From: Alphaproteobacteria bacterium
GTDB lineage: Bacteria; Pseudomonadota; Alphaproteobacteria; Rs-D84
DNA length: 44,457 nucleotides
Assembly (NCBI GenBank): GCA_017443235.1
Contig: JAFSOV010000008.1
Span: forward strand, 1 to 44,457
Direction: 5' to 3'
The notes beneath the pieces were generated by a model that did no database searches, had not been told where the DNA came from, and saw only the letters and a program-made list of their open reading frames with translations. Each line of letters opens with the position of its first letter. Position 1 is the first letter of the stretch. Positions 1-6,845 of this stretch are shown piece after piece. Made by a program: the position numbers and the translations under genes.

Positions 1-268
1 GATCATCGCCTTGGTAGGCCATTACCCCACCAACAAGCTAATCCAACGCGGGCACATCCATCACCGATAAATCTTTCCCGTTTCCGGCGTATGCGGTATT
101 AGCGTTCGTTTCCAAACGTTATTCCCCAGTAATGGGCAGTTTCCCACGCGTTACTCACTCGTGCGCCACTAGATCCACAAGGGCAAGCCCCTGCTTCACC
201 CGTTCGACTTGCATGCCTAAGACCTGCCGCCAGCGTTCGTTCTGAGCCAGGATCAAACTCTCAAGTTC
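1..268 (-). rRNA. rrs: 16S ribosomal RNA, 5' end (partial)
   Basis: The reverse strand carries the universal 16S start, AGAGTTTGATCCTGGCTCAG, ending near base 264, followed by GAACGCTGGCGGCAGG and the GTGGCGCACGAGTGAGTAAC segment. Only about the first 268 bases are present; the gene runs off the left edge. The short V1 region and the sequence around the first 100 bases fit Alphaproteobacteria. The exact mature 5' end (about 267-268) is set by analogy with known 16S genes. Confidence 0.97.
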
Positions 269-593
269 TAAAAAAACCTGTGGTTTAAGTCCTGTGCATA
301 TTAAACAAAGCTGACATAAATCAGTTCGTCTTTACATATTATATATTCGCAAGACAAGTGTTTTAACGAGGTCTACTTTGTAAACCTACTACCTGTCTAG
401 GATATGCACATTTGACTTAGTCAAAGTTTGGATATTTCCAAATTCAACTGTCTGCATATCTCTTCTTGAACAGATTTTTGAAAAGCATCAAAAATCATTT
501 GATGAGCTGCTTTTATTCACAATGTTGCGGATTTTCCGCATTCCAGAGGTTAGATTTCGCACTTCAAAACGCGCCCTAACTTAGAAAGCCCGC
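269..593 (-). other. rRNA operon leader (transcribed, non-coding)
   Basis: About 320 bases lie between the inferred transcription start of the rRNA promoter and mature 16S. No coding potential is seen. The stretch holds AT-rich inverted repeats (for example around 395-440, TTTGACTAAGTCAAA on the reverse strand), which would fit the 5' half of the 16S processing stem and antitermination signals. I cannot identify a clear boxA. Confidence 0.6.
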
Positions 594-624
594 ATAGTAT
601 GAACCGACGGCCCAAAAAAGTCAA
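594..624 (-). promoter_or_regulatory. rRNA operon promoter
   Basis: On the minus strand TTGACT (624-619) is followed after about 19 bases by TACTAT (599-594), or after 18 bases by ATACTA, and then a GC-rich discriminator (GCGGGC). The position about 325 bases before mature 16S and the GC discriminator are typical of stable-RNA promoters. Inferred from consensus only. Confidence 0.65.
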
Positions 625-835
625 GCGTTTTTTCAAAAATATTTTAATTTTTTTGCGGCGCGATGGGAAATTTGTCCAAAAAACCCCAGAAATCCGGGAT
701 TTTTTATTTTTGTTATTTTTTTATTTTTTTGTTTGGCGTGGTCCATAAAACACAAAAAATCCCCAGAAAACCGATTCGCACAGCGATTCGAATTGCCGAA
801 TCGGGGATGGTCCGTCCCGACCGCGGTGCGCACTT

Positions 836-865
836 CGTCATCCCGGCGTAGGCCGGGACCCATCC
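836..865. repeat. CGTCATCCCGG-type palindromic intergenic repeat
   Basis: The sequence CGTCATCCCGGC-GTA-GGCCGGGACCCATCC is an imperfect palindrome. A relative with the same GTCATCCCGCG...CGCGGGGTGATG layout lies at 43030-43058. It is a dispersed, probably non-coding repeat. Confidence 0.6.
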
Positions 866-1142
866 GGCTTTGCGATAGCAAATGCCGCGATTGCGTCGCA
901 GACCAAGTTCTCCTCCGCCGGAGGAGTACGGCCTAGCAGGCCGGGAGGTGGGGGTTAATAAAACATATTGCACATTTAATACCCCCACCCCGTCGCCGTT
1001 CGGCGCCACCCCTCCGGTTATCACCCACAAAATTTTTCAAATTTTGCGGGGCCTGATGGAGGGGAACTTGGCTATCTGGAATTTTTTTCCAAAAGCAAAA
1101 AACACGGGTGCGAAAACCGCACCCGCACTAACCACTTACACC

Positions 1143-1170
1143 GCCACCGCTGGTGGCCCTCCCCTTCGCC
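1143..1170 (+). repeat. GCCACCGC/GGTGGC dispersed repeat, copy 1
   Basis: GCCACCGCTGGTGGC is a palindrome, followed by CCTCCCCTTCGCC. The same 28 bases recur at 1331-1358 and 1541-1568, and in inverse orientation at 36814-36838. Spacing between copies is irregular, and they lie only between genes. Confidence 0.85.
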
Positions 1171-1194
1171 ACGCGAAAAATCCCCTTTCCACCA

Positions 1195-1230
1195 GGCCCC
1201 GAAAAATGCGAACGCATTTTTTGGGTGGTT
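1195..1230 (-). repeat. 36-bp hairpin element, copy 1 (inverted)
   Basis: On the minus strand this 36-base block starts AACCACCCAAAAAATGCG and ends CATTTTTCGGGGCC. It matches the block at 1573-1608 at 35 of 36 positions by eye, in opposite orientation. The centre AAAAAATGCGTTCGCATTTTT is a hairpin. Both copies sit inside or beside the GCCACCGC-type repeat, so it looks like a small nested element. Confidence 0.8.
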
Positions 1231-1330
1231 CCAATGGGAAGGGGTGCGGCATAGCATGCCGGGGGTAGGGGTAAATTTACGACAATAATTCATAAACTTG
1301 GGGCGGATAAACCGCCCCAACCACTGCCCC

Positions 1331-1358
1331 GCCACCGCTGGTGGCCCTCCCCTTCGCC
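1331..1358 (+). repeat. GCCACCGC/GGTGGC dispersed repeat, copy 2
   Basis: Identical to the 28 bases at 1143-1170. Here it continues into AGCGAAGGGGAT, so the CCCCTTCGC/GCGAAGGGG arms close a complete outer palindrome directly before the gene remnant at 1370-1432. Confidence 0.85.
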
Positions 1359-1369
1359 AGCGAAGGGGA

Positions 1370-1432
1370 TTAATCTATGCTGATTTCGATAAGGTCGCCA
1401 TAGGTTCCGGCCTCGTCCGCACCGATAAAGAA
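1370..1432 (-). pseudogene. Duplicated 3' end of the Cys-rich secreted protein gene
   Basis: Read on the minus strand these bases encode FIGADEAGTYGDLIEISID followed by TAA, the same 19 C-terminal residues and stop as the gene at 1623-4823, with several synonymous changes (for example AGCATAGAT against AGCATAGAC). Upstream of it the reading frame runs into repeat sequence (CCCCTTCTTTGAAAGAAGGGG), so the body of the gene is gone. It is either the scar of a deleted paralogue or a partial duplication. Confidence 0.8.
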
Positions 1433-1540
1433 AAAATCCCCTTCTTTCAAAGAAGGGGTGGATTGTGAGCACAGCGAACAAGACGGGGTAGTCTTTACAC
1501 AAGGCTTGCGCCGTCACACTGTGTGTGACACCACTACCCC

Positions 1541-1568
1541 GCCACCGCTGGTGGCCCTCCCCTTCGCC
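1541..1568 (+). repeat. GCCACCGC/GGTGGC dispersed repeat, copy 3
   Basis: Same 28-base unit as at 1143 and 1331. In this copy the outer palindrome is interrupted: between CCTTCGCCAG and GCGAAGGGGAT lies the 36-bp hairpin element at 1573-1608. The repeat ends directly at the stop codon of the gene at 1623-4823. Confidence 0.85.
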
Positions 1569-1572
1569 AGGA

Positions 1573-1608
1573 AACCACCCAAAAAATGCATTCGCATTTT
1601 TCGGGGCC
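1573..1608 (+). repeat. 36-bp hairpin element, copy 2
   Basis: The block starts AACCACCCAAAAAATGCA and ends CATTTTTCGGGGCC, 35/36 identical to the inverse of 1195-1230. It splits the outer arms of repeat copy 3, whereas copy 2 (1331-1370) has an uninterrupted junction at the same place, so the two loci show the occupied and empty state of one site. Confidence 0.8.
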
Positions 1609-1622
1609 CGGCGCGAAGGGGA

Positions 1623-4600
1623 TTAGTCTATGCTTATTTCGATAAGGTCGCCATATGTACCGGCTTCGTCCGCGCCGATAAAGCAATAGATATGATTACC
1701 AACGTTATTCATAAACTCTTGCTGGTCTGCGGTAAATTGCTGACGATTTGATGCCTTTAGATTCCGACCCACCGCCAATGTGCCGGTCAAGCCAAGTGCC
1801 GTTGCGCCAAGCGCATCTATACCTACACGCGTCCAGCCAGAAGTTTCACCACAAGACATACCATCCAAATCAGCCAAATGTTGTTTTATAACGGAACACG
1901 GTATACTATTGACACAGTCATCACCTTTGGCAACTATTTCATCTTTCGGTGAGCATGATTTGCTATCATAGTTAGCAGAACTTGGTGTCTTTATATATTT
2001 GGTTACAGACTTGCTAACACCGCTTCTTCTGATAGTACCACTTACTGTATAAGTATAGCCATCAAGTACATGTTCAGGATTTTCTTCACATTTTTCTTTA
2101 TATTTTAGCCATGCATTACGTTCGGTATCAAGCTGTGATTTACAATCATCAACTTTGTCCGCATTGGTATTCAACAACCCACCAAGGCCACCATTGGTTT
2201 GTAACAAATCCATACCCGCAGCACCAAGTCCGGCGCCACCGATACCGGCCGCAAAACGTGCCCAACGTTGACCTGTTGTCAAACCGACCTTTTCAATAAC
2301 ATTTTTATCGTTGCAATTTGCATTGCGATCCAGTGTGCCATTTGCCTTGGCCTTGTTGCACGCAACAACGTTTGCGATTTCTTCCAATTTATCTTGTGGT
2401 ATCCAAGAACCGCAGGTGAACACATCGCCAACCGCGAAATATGCCGTGGACCAATTCTGGTTCTTTTGTTGCAATGCCGATTGGATATCCGGGTCATCCG
2501 ATTGGATTGTGACGCGTGCGCGACAGAACGAACCATACAAATCGTTGCTTGCCACAAAATCGTTCACTTTCAAACCGGCCGTGCTGTAATTTTTCGGAAC
2601 CCGTTTGCTTTTCAATTTCACCCACTGGTATGTGCCGGACATTTCACGATTCCCCATCAATCCGCCATTGTTCGCGGCGACGCACATATTTTGTTCCGCC
2701 GTCAGTTTCGCATTGTACTTCGCCTGGGCTTCTTTTTCTATATCGCCCAAGACCTCTTGGAACAATGTATCGGACGCCATAGTGAACGCGTAATCGGTTT
2801 CTGTGATACGATATTCTTTATCATACAGACAGCCATCTTCGTCCATATATCCACAATCTTCAACCAAGTTTGGATTGCCCTGTTTTGCCTTGCATGCTTC
2901 TGATGTACTGCTGTCACCGACCATACAACCAACCAAAACCTCGACATCGTAAGACTTGGTCTGTTTATATCCCGATTTAACCGCGTCATTCCATGCGGTG
3001 CGAACATTATTGTTGCCCCAACCATCGGCCCCGTTATCATCGGACATATAACGCACAGATTGAATCTTCAAATGTTCATCACATGTGGTTGCATTCTTGA
3101 CCGTTTCAACACACAGACCACGGATGATGTTGAAATCCAACACACCACCAACCTTGTTCATACTGTGGTCAAACGCCGCATTGCCCGTATCATATGTATC
3201 GGACATAATATCCGTACGGTTGCGATAGCAATTTGTGTAATCTGTGCCACACATAGATTTAATACAACTGACCGCGGTGGCACGGCATTGCTTTGCCAGT
3301 TGCGCAATCGCCGCATCATTATAATTTTCCGCCAACGCCGCATTCAATTTTTCAACCGCACCCAACACATCGTTTCCACCGGCCGTTGGGAACAAGACAC
3401 CAAATACATTATTATCATTATATGCATATGTGTAACCACCGGTCGTTGCATTTGAAACCGCCGCCGCATATTGACAATTTGTATCGGTGTTCACAATCGC
3501 CGCACAACCGTTTTCAATTTCGGCATAGGTATTTTCGCCATTGATAGAATTTTTGAAATCGGACGCATTGTTGCCTGCACCAAATACTTTCTTGTAACAC
3601 AAAGAACCCAAACCGGAACCGCAAGAACGCATTGTGCACGCCATAATCGTTTCCACGCATTTGTCCTTGGTCTTTTTATCAAAATCGTTTGCATAATCTT
3701 GAATCTTGCCACGCATAACGGCGTTCATACGCGATGCATAGATATCAGAATATATTTCGTCACGAACATCTTCGTCAATCAATTGCGATGCGGTTGGAAC
3801 CTTGCCTTCGTTCACGGTCATATGGCAATATTTATTCCCACCAATTGTATCCTTGCACGCGCCACGAATAAAACTGTTCACCTTGGCCGAAGTCAACATT
3901 TCAGACAGAGATGTTGCCTGGTCAGAGGTCAAATCCAAACCGGCATTAATCGCATCTGTGATATTGATAACATTCACACTGCTGTCTGTTATGCATTTAT
4001 ACGGATTTGATTTGCATGTGGACAGGATGCATTGGTCTGCAACCTTATAGCAAGTAGATACCGCGTTTACAGATGCGAGGTCCGCACCTTCTTTTATCAT
4101 TATCCCCAAACGACTTGTCGCCGTCGGGTTTGAATCGATATTTGTCGAACCAAACAATTCGGTTTTGCCGTCATCCATACAGCGCGCCAATGTTGATTCG
4201 CAGAATATTTTTTGTTTTTTGAATTCGCTGTTTGATGTGCAAAGTTCAAAACTTTCACCACAGACACTTTCTTTTTTCAGGCAAGAAGTGTAACGTTTGA
4301 CGCACGAACTTTTATCAAGACGGTTGTTGATTGCGCCGGCCTCGATAAATTGGCCCAGGATACTGCCCGCCGTTGGATAAACATATTCATCGTTTGAATT
4401 TTTCGTTGCCAGGTTTGTCGTACTGGTTGTGCCGAACAGTGCATTGATACCCGCGGTTGAACATTGCAATAAAACACTGTTGCACTGAGGCTTTTTGGCA
4501 TAGAACAATTCGTTTGTGGTGCATTCTTCAAAGTCGGTGCCGCACGCGTCCGCATCCTTGATACATTCGGTGTACGAATCAACGCATTCGGTCACATCCA

Positions 4601-4823
4601 TCAAAGACGATGTGGATGTCGTCGTTGCCGTTGTCGTGACATTTTTTGCCGAAATCATCGTTGGCAAACGACGCGCCGCCGCAGTCGTTGGATTTACCGC
4701 CAACGATACACGTCCTGTGGCGTTCGTTGCGGCACGGTCGCCGCCCACACGCAAGTCCGCGTTTGCATCGCCAAATATGCAGAAAACCGCCATTAAACCG
4801 AATATACTAGAGATAAATTTCAT
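1623..4823 (-). CDS. Large Cys-rich secreted protein of unknown function
   Basis: This 1066-residue protein starts with a clear signal peptide (MKFISSIFGLMAVFCIFGDANA, cleavage near residue 22), then a Thr/Ser/Ala-rich linker. It contains at least five repeats of a Cys pattern, C-x6-C-x4-6-C-x5-8-C: CVDSYTECIKDADACG (from residue 80), CVKRYTSCLKKESVCG (from 174), CYKVADQCILSTCK, CVETIMACTMRSCG and CRATAVSCIKSMCG. The first two repeats are long and each end in an LFG-T motif. Near the C-terminus are two Gly/Ala-rich hydrophobic stretches (RFAAGIGGAGLGAAGMDLL and LGATALGLTGTLAVG) that could be membrane-active. The start is supported by AGGGGA 9 bases upstream. It is probably exported and disulfide-bonded, in the outer membrane or on the surface. 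No family is recognised; a role in adhesion or envelope architecture is only a guess. A 19-codon copy of its 3' end lies at 1370-1432. Confidence 0.9.
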   Translation of the reverse strand: MKFISSIFGLMAVFCIFGDANADLRVGGDRAATNATGRVSLAVNPTTAAARRLPTMISAKNVTTTATTTSTSSLMDVTECVDSYTECIKDADACGTDFEECTTNELFYAKKPQCNSVLLQCSTAGINALFGTTSTTNLATKNSNDEYVYPTAGSILGQFIEAGAINNRLDKSSCVKRYTSCLKKESVCGESFELCTSNSEFKKQKIFCESTLARCMDDGKTELFGSTNIDSNPTATSRLGIMIKEGADLASVNAVSTCYKVADQCILSTCKSNPYKCITDSSVNVINITDAINAGLDLTSDQATSLSEMLTSAKVNSFIRGACKDTIGGNKYCHMTVNEGKVPTASQLIDEDVRDEIYSDIYASRMNAVMRGKIQDYANDFDKKTKDKCVETIMACTMRSCGSGLGSLCYKKVFGAGNNASDFKNSINGENTYAEIENGCAAIVNTDTNCQYAAAVSNATTGGYTYAYNDNNVFGVLFPTAGGNDVLGAVEKLNAALAENYNDAAIAQLAKQCRATAVSCIKSMCGTDYTNCYRNRTDIMSDTYDTGNAAFDHSMNKVGGVLDFNIIRGLCVETVKNATTCDEHLKIQSVRYMSDDNGADGWGNNNVRTAWNDAVKSGYKQTKSYDVEVLVGCMVGDSSTSEACKAKQGNPNLVEDCGYMDEDGCLYDKEYRITETDYAFTMASDTLFQEVLGDIEKEAQAKYNAKLTAEQNMCVAANNGGLMGNREMSGTYQWVKLKSKRVPKNYSTAGLKVNDFVASNDLYGSFCRARVTIQSDDPDIQSALQQKNQNWSTAYFAVGDVFTCGSWIPQDKLEEIANVVACNKAKANGTLDRNANCNDKNVIEKVGLTTGQRWARFAAGIGGAGLGAAGMDLLQTNGGLGGLLNTNADKVDDCKSQLDTERNAWLKYKEKCEENPEHVLDGYTYTVSGTIRRSGVSKSVTKYIKTPSSANYDSKSCSPKDEIVAKGDDCVNSIPCSVIKQHLADLDGMSCGETSGWTRVGIDALGATALGLTGTLAVGRNLKASNRQQFTADQQEFMNNVGNHIYCFIGADEAGTYGDLIEISID

Positions 4824-4886
4824 CCTCGTTCCCCTTTTGGTATCAATTTATTATATCATAGCAAGGAAAAAAAGAAAAGGGAAAAT

Positions 4887-4899
4887 TAGTGGTTAGTGG
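4887..4899 (+). repeat. TTAGTGGTTAGTG short intergenic repeat
   Basis: This 13-mer, or its inverse CACTAACCACTAA, recurs between genes at about 5381-5420 (several tandem copies), 11706, 21790, 36733, 36781, 37370 and 39477. It is always just outside a gene or terminator, never inside a gene that I can see. Confidence 0.75.
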
Positions 4900-4917
4900 G
4901 GGGAGATGGAATTTTAT

Positions 4918-4946
4918 TTGCAAACTTGCCGATTATCGGTTATAAT
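4918..4946 (+). promoter_or_regulatory. Promoter of structured RNA copy 1
   Basis: TTGCAA (4918-4923), a 17-base spacer and a perfect TATAAT (4941-4946). The predicted start near 4952 coincides with the first base of the 5' hairpin of the RNA. The same TTGCAA-N17-TATAAT arrangement stands before RNA copy 2. Confidence 0.8.
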
Positions 4947-4951
4947 CTTTT

Positions 4952-5107
4952 CGCATCGGTTGACGACCGGTGCGGGGTCTAGAAAATCCCTAACGTTAAA
5001 AACTCCACCTTTTGGTTGGAGGGTTGCGAATATGTTGAATAAGCAACACTGTTTTACGTTACAGTTTTCTAGCCTCCAACCGTCAAATGTCTTGACGGTA
5101 TTTTTAT
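4952..5107 (+). ncRNA. Structured attenuator-like RNA, copy 1
   Basis: Elements in order: 5' hairpin 4952-4974; outer closing stem CTAGAAAA (4979-4986) with TTTTCTAG (5065-5072); inner stem TAACGT/AAAA (4991-5001) with TTTT/ACGTTA (5052-5061); segment A CTCCACC (5003-5009); segment B GGTTGGAGG (5014-5022); hairpin GTTGC/GCAAC (5023-5047) with loop GAATATGTTGAATAA; segment A' CCTCCAACC (5073-5081); terminator CCGTCAA/TTGACGG (5080-5098) plus T-run. B is partly complementary to A and perfectly to A', and the end of A' is the start of the terminator stem. Next gene: HTH protein at 5128. Compensatory differences from copies 2, 3 and 4 support the structure. Confidence 0.85.
5080..5107 (+). terminator. 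Intrinsic terminator of RNA copy 1
   Basis: CCGTCAA-atgtc-TTGACGG followed by TATTTTTAT. It lies between the RNA and the HTH gene, so the gene is expressed only by read-through or not from this promoter. Its first two bases are shared with segment A'. Confidence 0.85.
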
Positions 5108-5127
5108 AACCAAAATGGAGGTATAAA

Positions 5128-5355
5128 ATGGTTACATTGGTTGATTCAAAATATTTTGCGCGCGCGTTGCGCAATGCACGGCGGCATAATTGCCTGGGGG
5201 CAGATGACGTCGCAAAGATGTTTTCAATATCTGTGCGGCAATTACATAAATATGAACAGGGTAAAGAAATAATCCCGGACAATATTTTACAATCTGTATT
5301 TTATCATGGATTTTGCCTGTTGCGATGTCGCCGCGTACCCCCAAAACACAAATAG
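5128..5355 (+). CDS. Small XRE-like HTH protein
   Basis: A 75-residue protein with a helix-turn-helix pattern of the XRE/Cro kind: DVAKMFSISVRQLHKYEQG around residues 27-45, where VAKMFSIS would be the first helix and turn and VRQLHKYEQ the recognition helix. About half of its residues match the 72-residue protein at 37125-37343, including the YFxxxLRxARR start and the FYxGFCLxRC end. The start is set by GGAGG at 5117-5121, seven bases before ATG. It follows structured RNA copy 1 and its terminator, so its expression is probably controlled by attenuation. Likely a small DNA-binding regulator; targets unknown. A bidirectional terminator follows directly. Confidence 0.85.
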   Translation: MVTLVDSKYFARALRNARRHNCLGADDVAKMFSISVRQLHKYEQGKEIIPDNILQSVFYHGFCLLRCRRVPPKHK

Positions 5356-5378
5356 AAAACGGCGCGTCGCGCCGTTTT
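5356..5378. terminator. Bidirectional intrinsic terminator
   Basis: AAAACGGCGC-gtc-GCGCCGTTTT is a perfect inverted repeat with A/T tails on both sides. It lies between the convergent HTH gene (5128-5355) and rluD. A CACTAACCACTAA repeat cluster follows at 5381-5420. Confidence 0.85.
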
Positions 5379-5421
5379 CACACTAACCACTAACCACTAA
5401 CACTCGCCACTAACCACTATG

Positions 5422-6378
5422 TTAACACTCGTCCAATATGGCTTTTAATTCCAACATATCGTCCGGCAACGGTGTTTTGAAAGACATTTTTTCGCCGGTT
5501 ACCGGGTGATTAAATTCTAAAACCGCCGCGTGCAACATTTGCCCACTGTGCGTTTTTATAAATTCCAACAAATCCGGGTTACGAACCGAACCAAAACGCG
5601 CCGATGCACGACCATATACCGGGTCACACATCACCGGAAACCCGTGCGCAGACAAATGAACACGAATTTGATGCGTCCGGCCGGTCAACAGTGTGCAACG
5701 AAATTCCGCCACGCCCACACGCGGCCACACGTTCAGCACTTCGACCGATGTGTGCGCGGGTTTGCCGCCCGATTTCACCATTGTCATTTTTTGACGGTTT
5801 CGCGAAGAACGTGCAATATTTCCCGTTATGTCTGCGCCGGTCCAATTTGGCACACCCCAAACGAACGCAACATATTTGCGCGTTAAATCGTGCGTGCTGA
5901 ACATTTTTACCAACCCGCGATATGCCGCATCAGATTTGGCAAACACCATAACACCACTGGTATCCCGGTCCAAACGATGAACGACCCCGGGACGCGTTGC
6001 CCCCCCCAGTGTTGAAAGGTGTGTTATCGACAGCAAATTTTGAACCAAAGTTCCCGTTTTATTTCCCGCAGACGGGTACATAACCACCCCACGCGGTTTG
6101 TTTATTACGATAATATCATCGTCTTGGTATAAAATTTCTAAATCCAATTCGTTTGATATATTATCGGTCGCAACGTCTGTTTCTTTGGCGGGCAATTGAG
6201 CCGTAATTTTGTCGTCTGGTTTTACTTTGTCGGAAAACCTTGCCGGCGCACCGTTACGCAAAACATTAAAACGTTGAATTTCACTGCGCGAAAAATCCGG
6301 CATTTGTTCAACCAAGAACCGGTCCAGGCGAACGCCGGCGGATTCATTTGATACGATAAATTCACGCGTGTCCGTCAT
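5422..6378 (-). CDS. rluD: 23S rRNA pseudouridine synthase, RluD family
   Basis: This 318-residue enzyme converts uridines of 23S rRNA (helix 69 region in RluD proper) to pseudouridine. An S4 RNA-binding domain occupies roughly residues 15-60, followed by the catalytic domain with HRLDRDTSG at 134-142; D137 is the catalytic Asp by analogy with HRLD-type family members. GRTHQIRVH further on is the second family signature. Length is normal. Its ATG lies two bases after the stop of the preceding gene, so it is translationally coupled as the last gene of the pilin operon. The family is certain; RluD rather than RluC or RluA is inferred from length and the S4 domain. Confidence 0.93.
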   Translation of the reverse strand: MTDTREFIVSNESAGVRLDRFLVEQMPDFSRSEIQRFNVLRNGAPARFSDKVKPDDKITAQLPAKETDVATDNISNELDLEILYQDDDIIVINKPRGVVMYPSAGNKTGTLVQNLLSITHLSTLGGATRPGVVHRLDRDTSGVMVFAKSDAAYRGLVKMFSTHDLTRKYVAFVWGVPNWTGADITGNIARSSRNRQKMTMVKSGGKPAHTSVEVLNVWPRVGVAEFRCTLLTGRTHQIRVHLSAHGFPVMCDPVYGRASARFGSVRNPDLLEFIKTHSGQMLHAAVLEFNHPVTGEKMSFKTPLPDDMLELKAILDEC

Positions 6379-6380
6379 TT

Positions 6381-6845
6381 TTATTTGTATTCACTCCAAT
6401 CCGGGCCACGGACGCATTTTGACATATCTATGGTCAATTCATAATCGCCGGTGACCGGGCATTTCAAGATACCTGTACTTTGCGCCTGGTCCGCGTCACG
6501 GGTGGCATCGCGCCAAGTAAAACTGATTTCCGTTGGGGCGTGAACACAAACCAAACGTAATTTACCCGTCGATTGACGATTCGGGCCCAACCAGATGCGA
6601 ACACTGTCGGCCTCGCCATAACAGGGGAACGCGTCAAGATAATACATAACCATACCGCGGCCGACATCCGCGTTTGACCATTTGAAATCGCCCGTGAATT
6701 GGCGCAAAGGCAACCCCGTCAACGCCGCCCAATCGGTTGTGGTTGAAAAAATACTAACACGCGGAACCGGCGCCGGCGGATTATCTGCGGCCATCGCAAC
6801 AAAAGGAACCAACGCAAACACAAGACACGAAATTATCTTTTTCAT
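6381..6845 (-). CDS. Small secreted protein, unknown function
   Basis: 154 residues with a signal peptide (MKKIISCLVFALVPFVAMAA, cleaved near residue 20). The mature part has three or four Cys residues (FPCYGE, LVCVHA, LKCPV, SKCVRG) that could form disulfides, and Trp-rich stretches. The start overlaps the stop of the zinc-ribbon gene by four bases (ATGA), so the two are translated together. No family recognised. It belongs to the operon with the pilin-like proteins, so an envelope or pilus-related role is possible but unproven. Confidence 0.85.
   Translation of the reverse strand: MKKIISCLVFALVPFVAMAADNPPAPVPRVSIFSTTTDWAALTGLPLRQFTGDFKWSNADVGRGMVMYYLDAFPCYGEADSVRIWLGPNRQSTGKLRLVCVHAPTEISFTWRDATRDADQAQSTGILKCPVTGDYELTIDMSKCVRGPDWSEYK

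Larger units (their letters stand above)
625..1369. repeat. Gene-free stretch rich in short palindromic repeats
   Basis: No convincing gene is seen; open frames here are built on repeats. The stretch holds a CGTCATCCCGG...CCGGGACCCATCC palindrome (836-865), a GGTGGGGG/CCCCCACC hairpin with an AT-rich loop (947-988), a copy of the GCCACCGCTGGTGGC element (1143-1170; another at 1331-1358) and an inverted hairpin insertion (1195-1230). CGTCATCCCGG-type palindromes of this kind are common intergenic repeats in alphaproteobacteria. Confidence 0.7.

Noticed and set aside
882-1268. Open frame of 128 codons upstream of the rRNA gene
   Set aside because: It is composed of palindromic repeats, has no ribosome site and no protein-like pattern.
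1143-1568. Three identical 28-base units that could suggest a CRISPR array
   Set aside because: Spacings are about 160-180 bases and unequal, spacers contain other repeats and a gene remnant, and there are no cas genes.
4952-5355. RNA plus terminator plus small gene as a type III toxin-antitoxin locus
   Set aside because: The RNA has no tandem repeat units, the protein looks like a DNA-binding HTH rather than an endoribonuclease, and one copy precedes a secreted protein.
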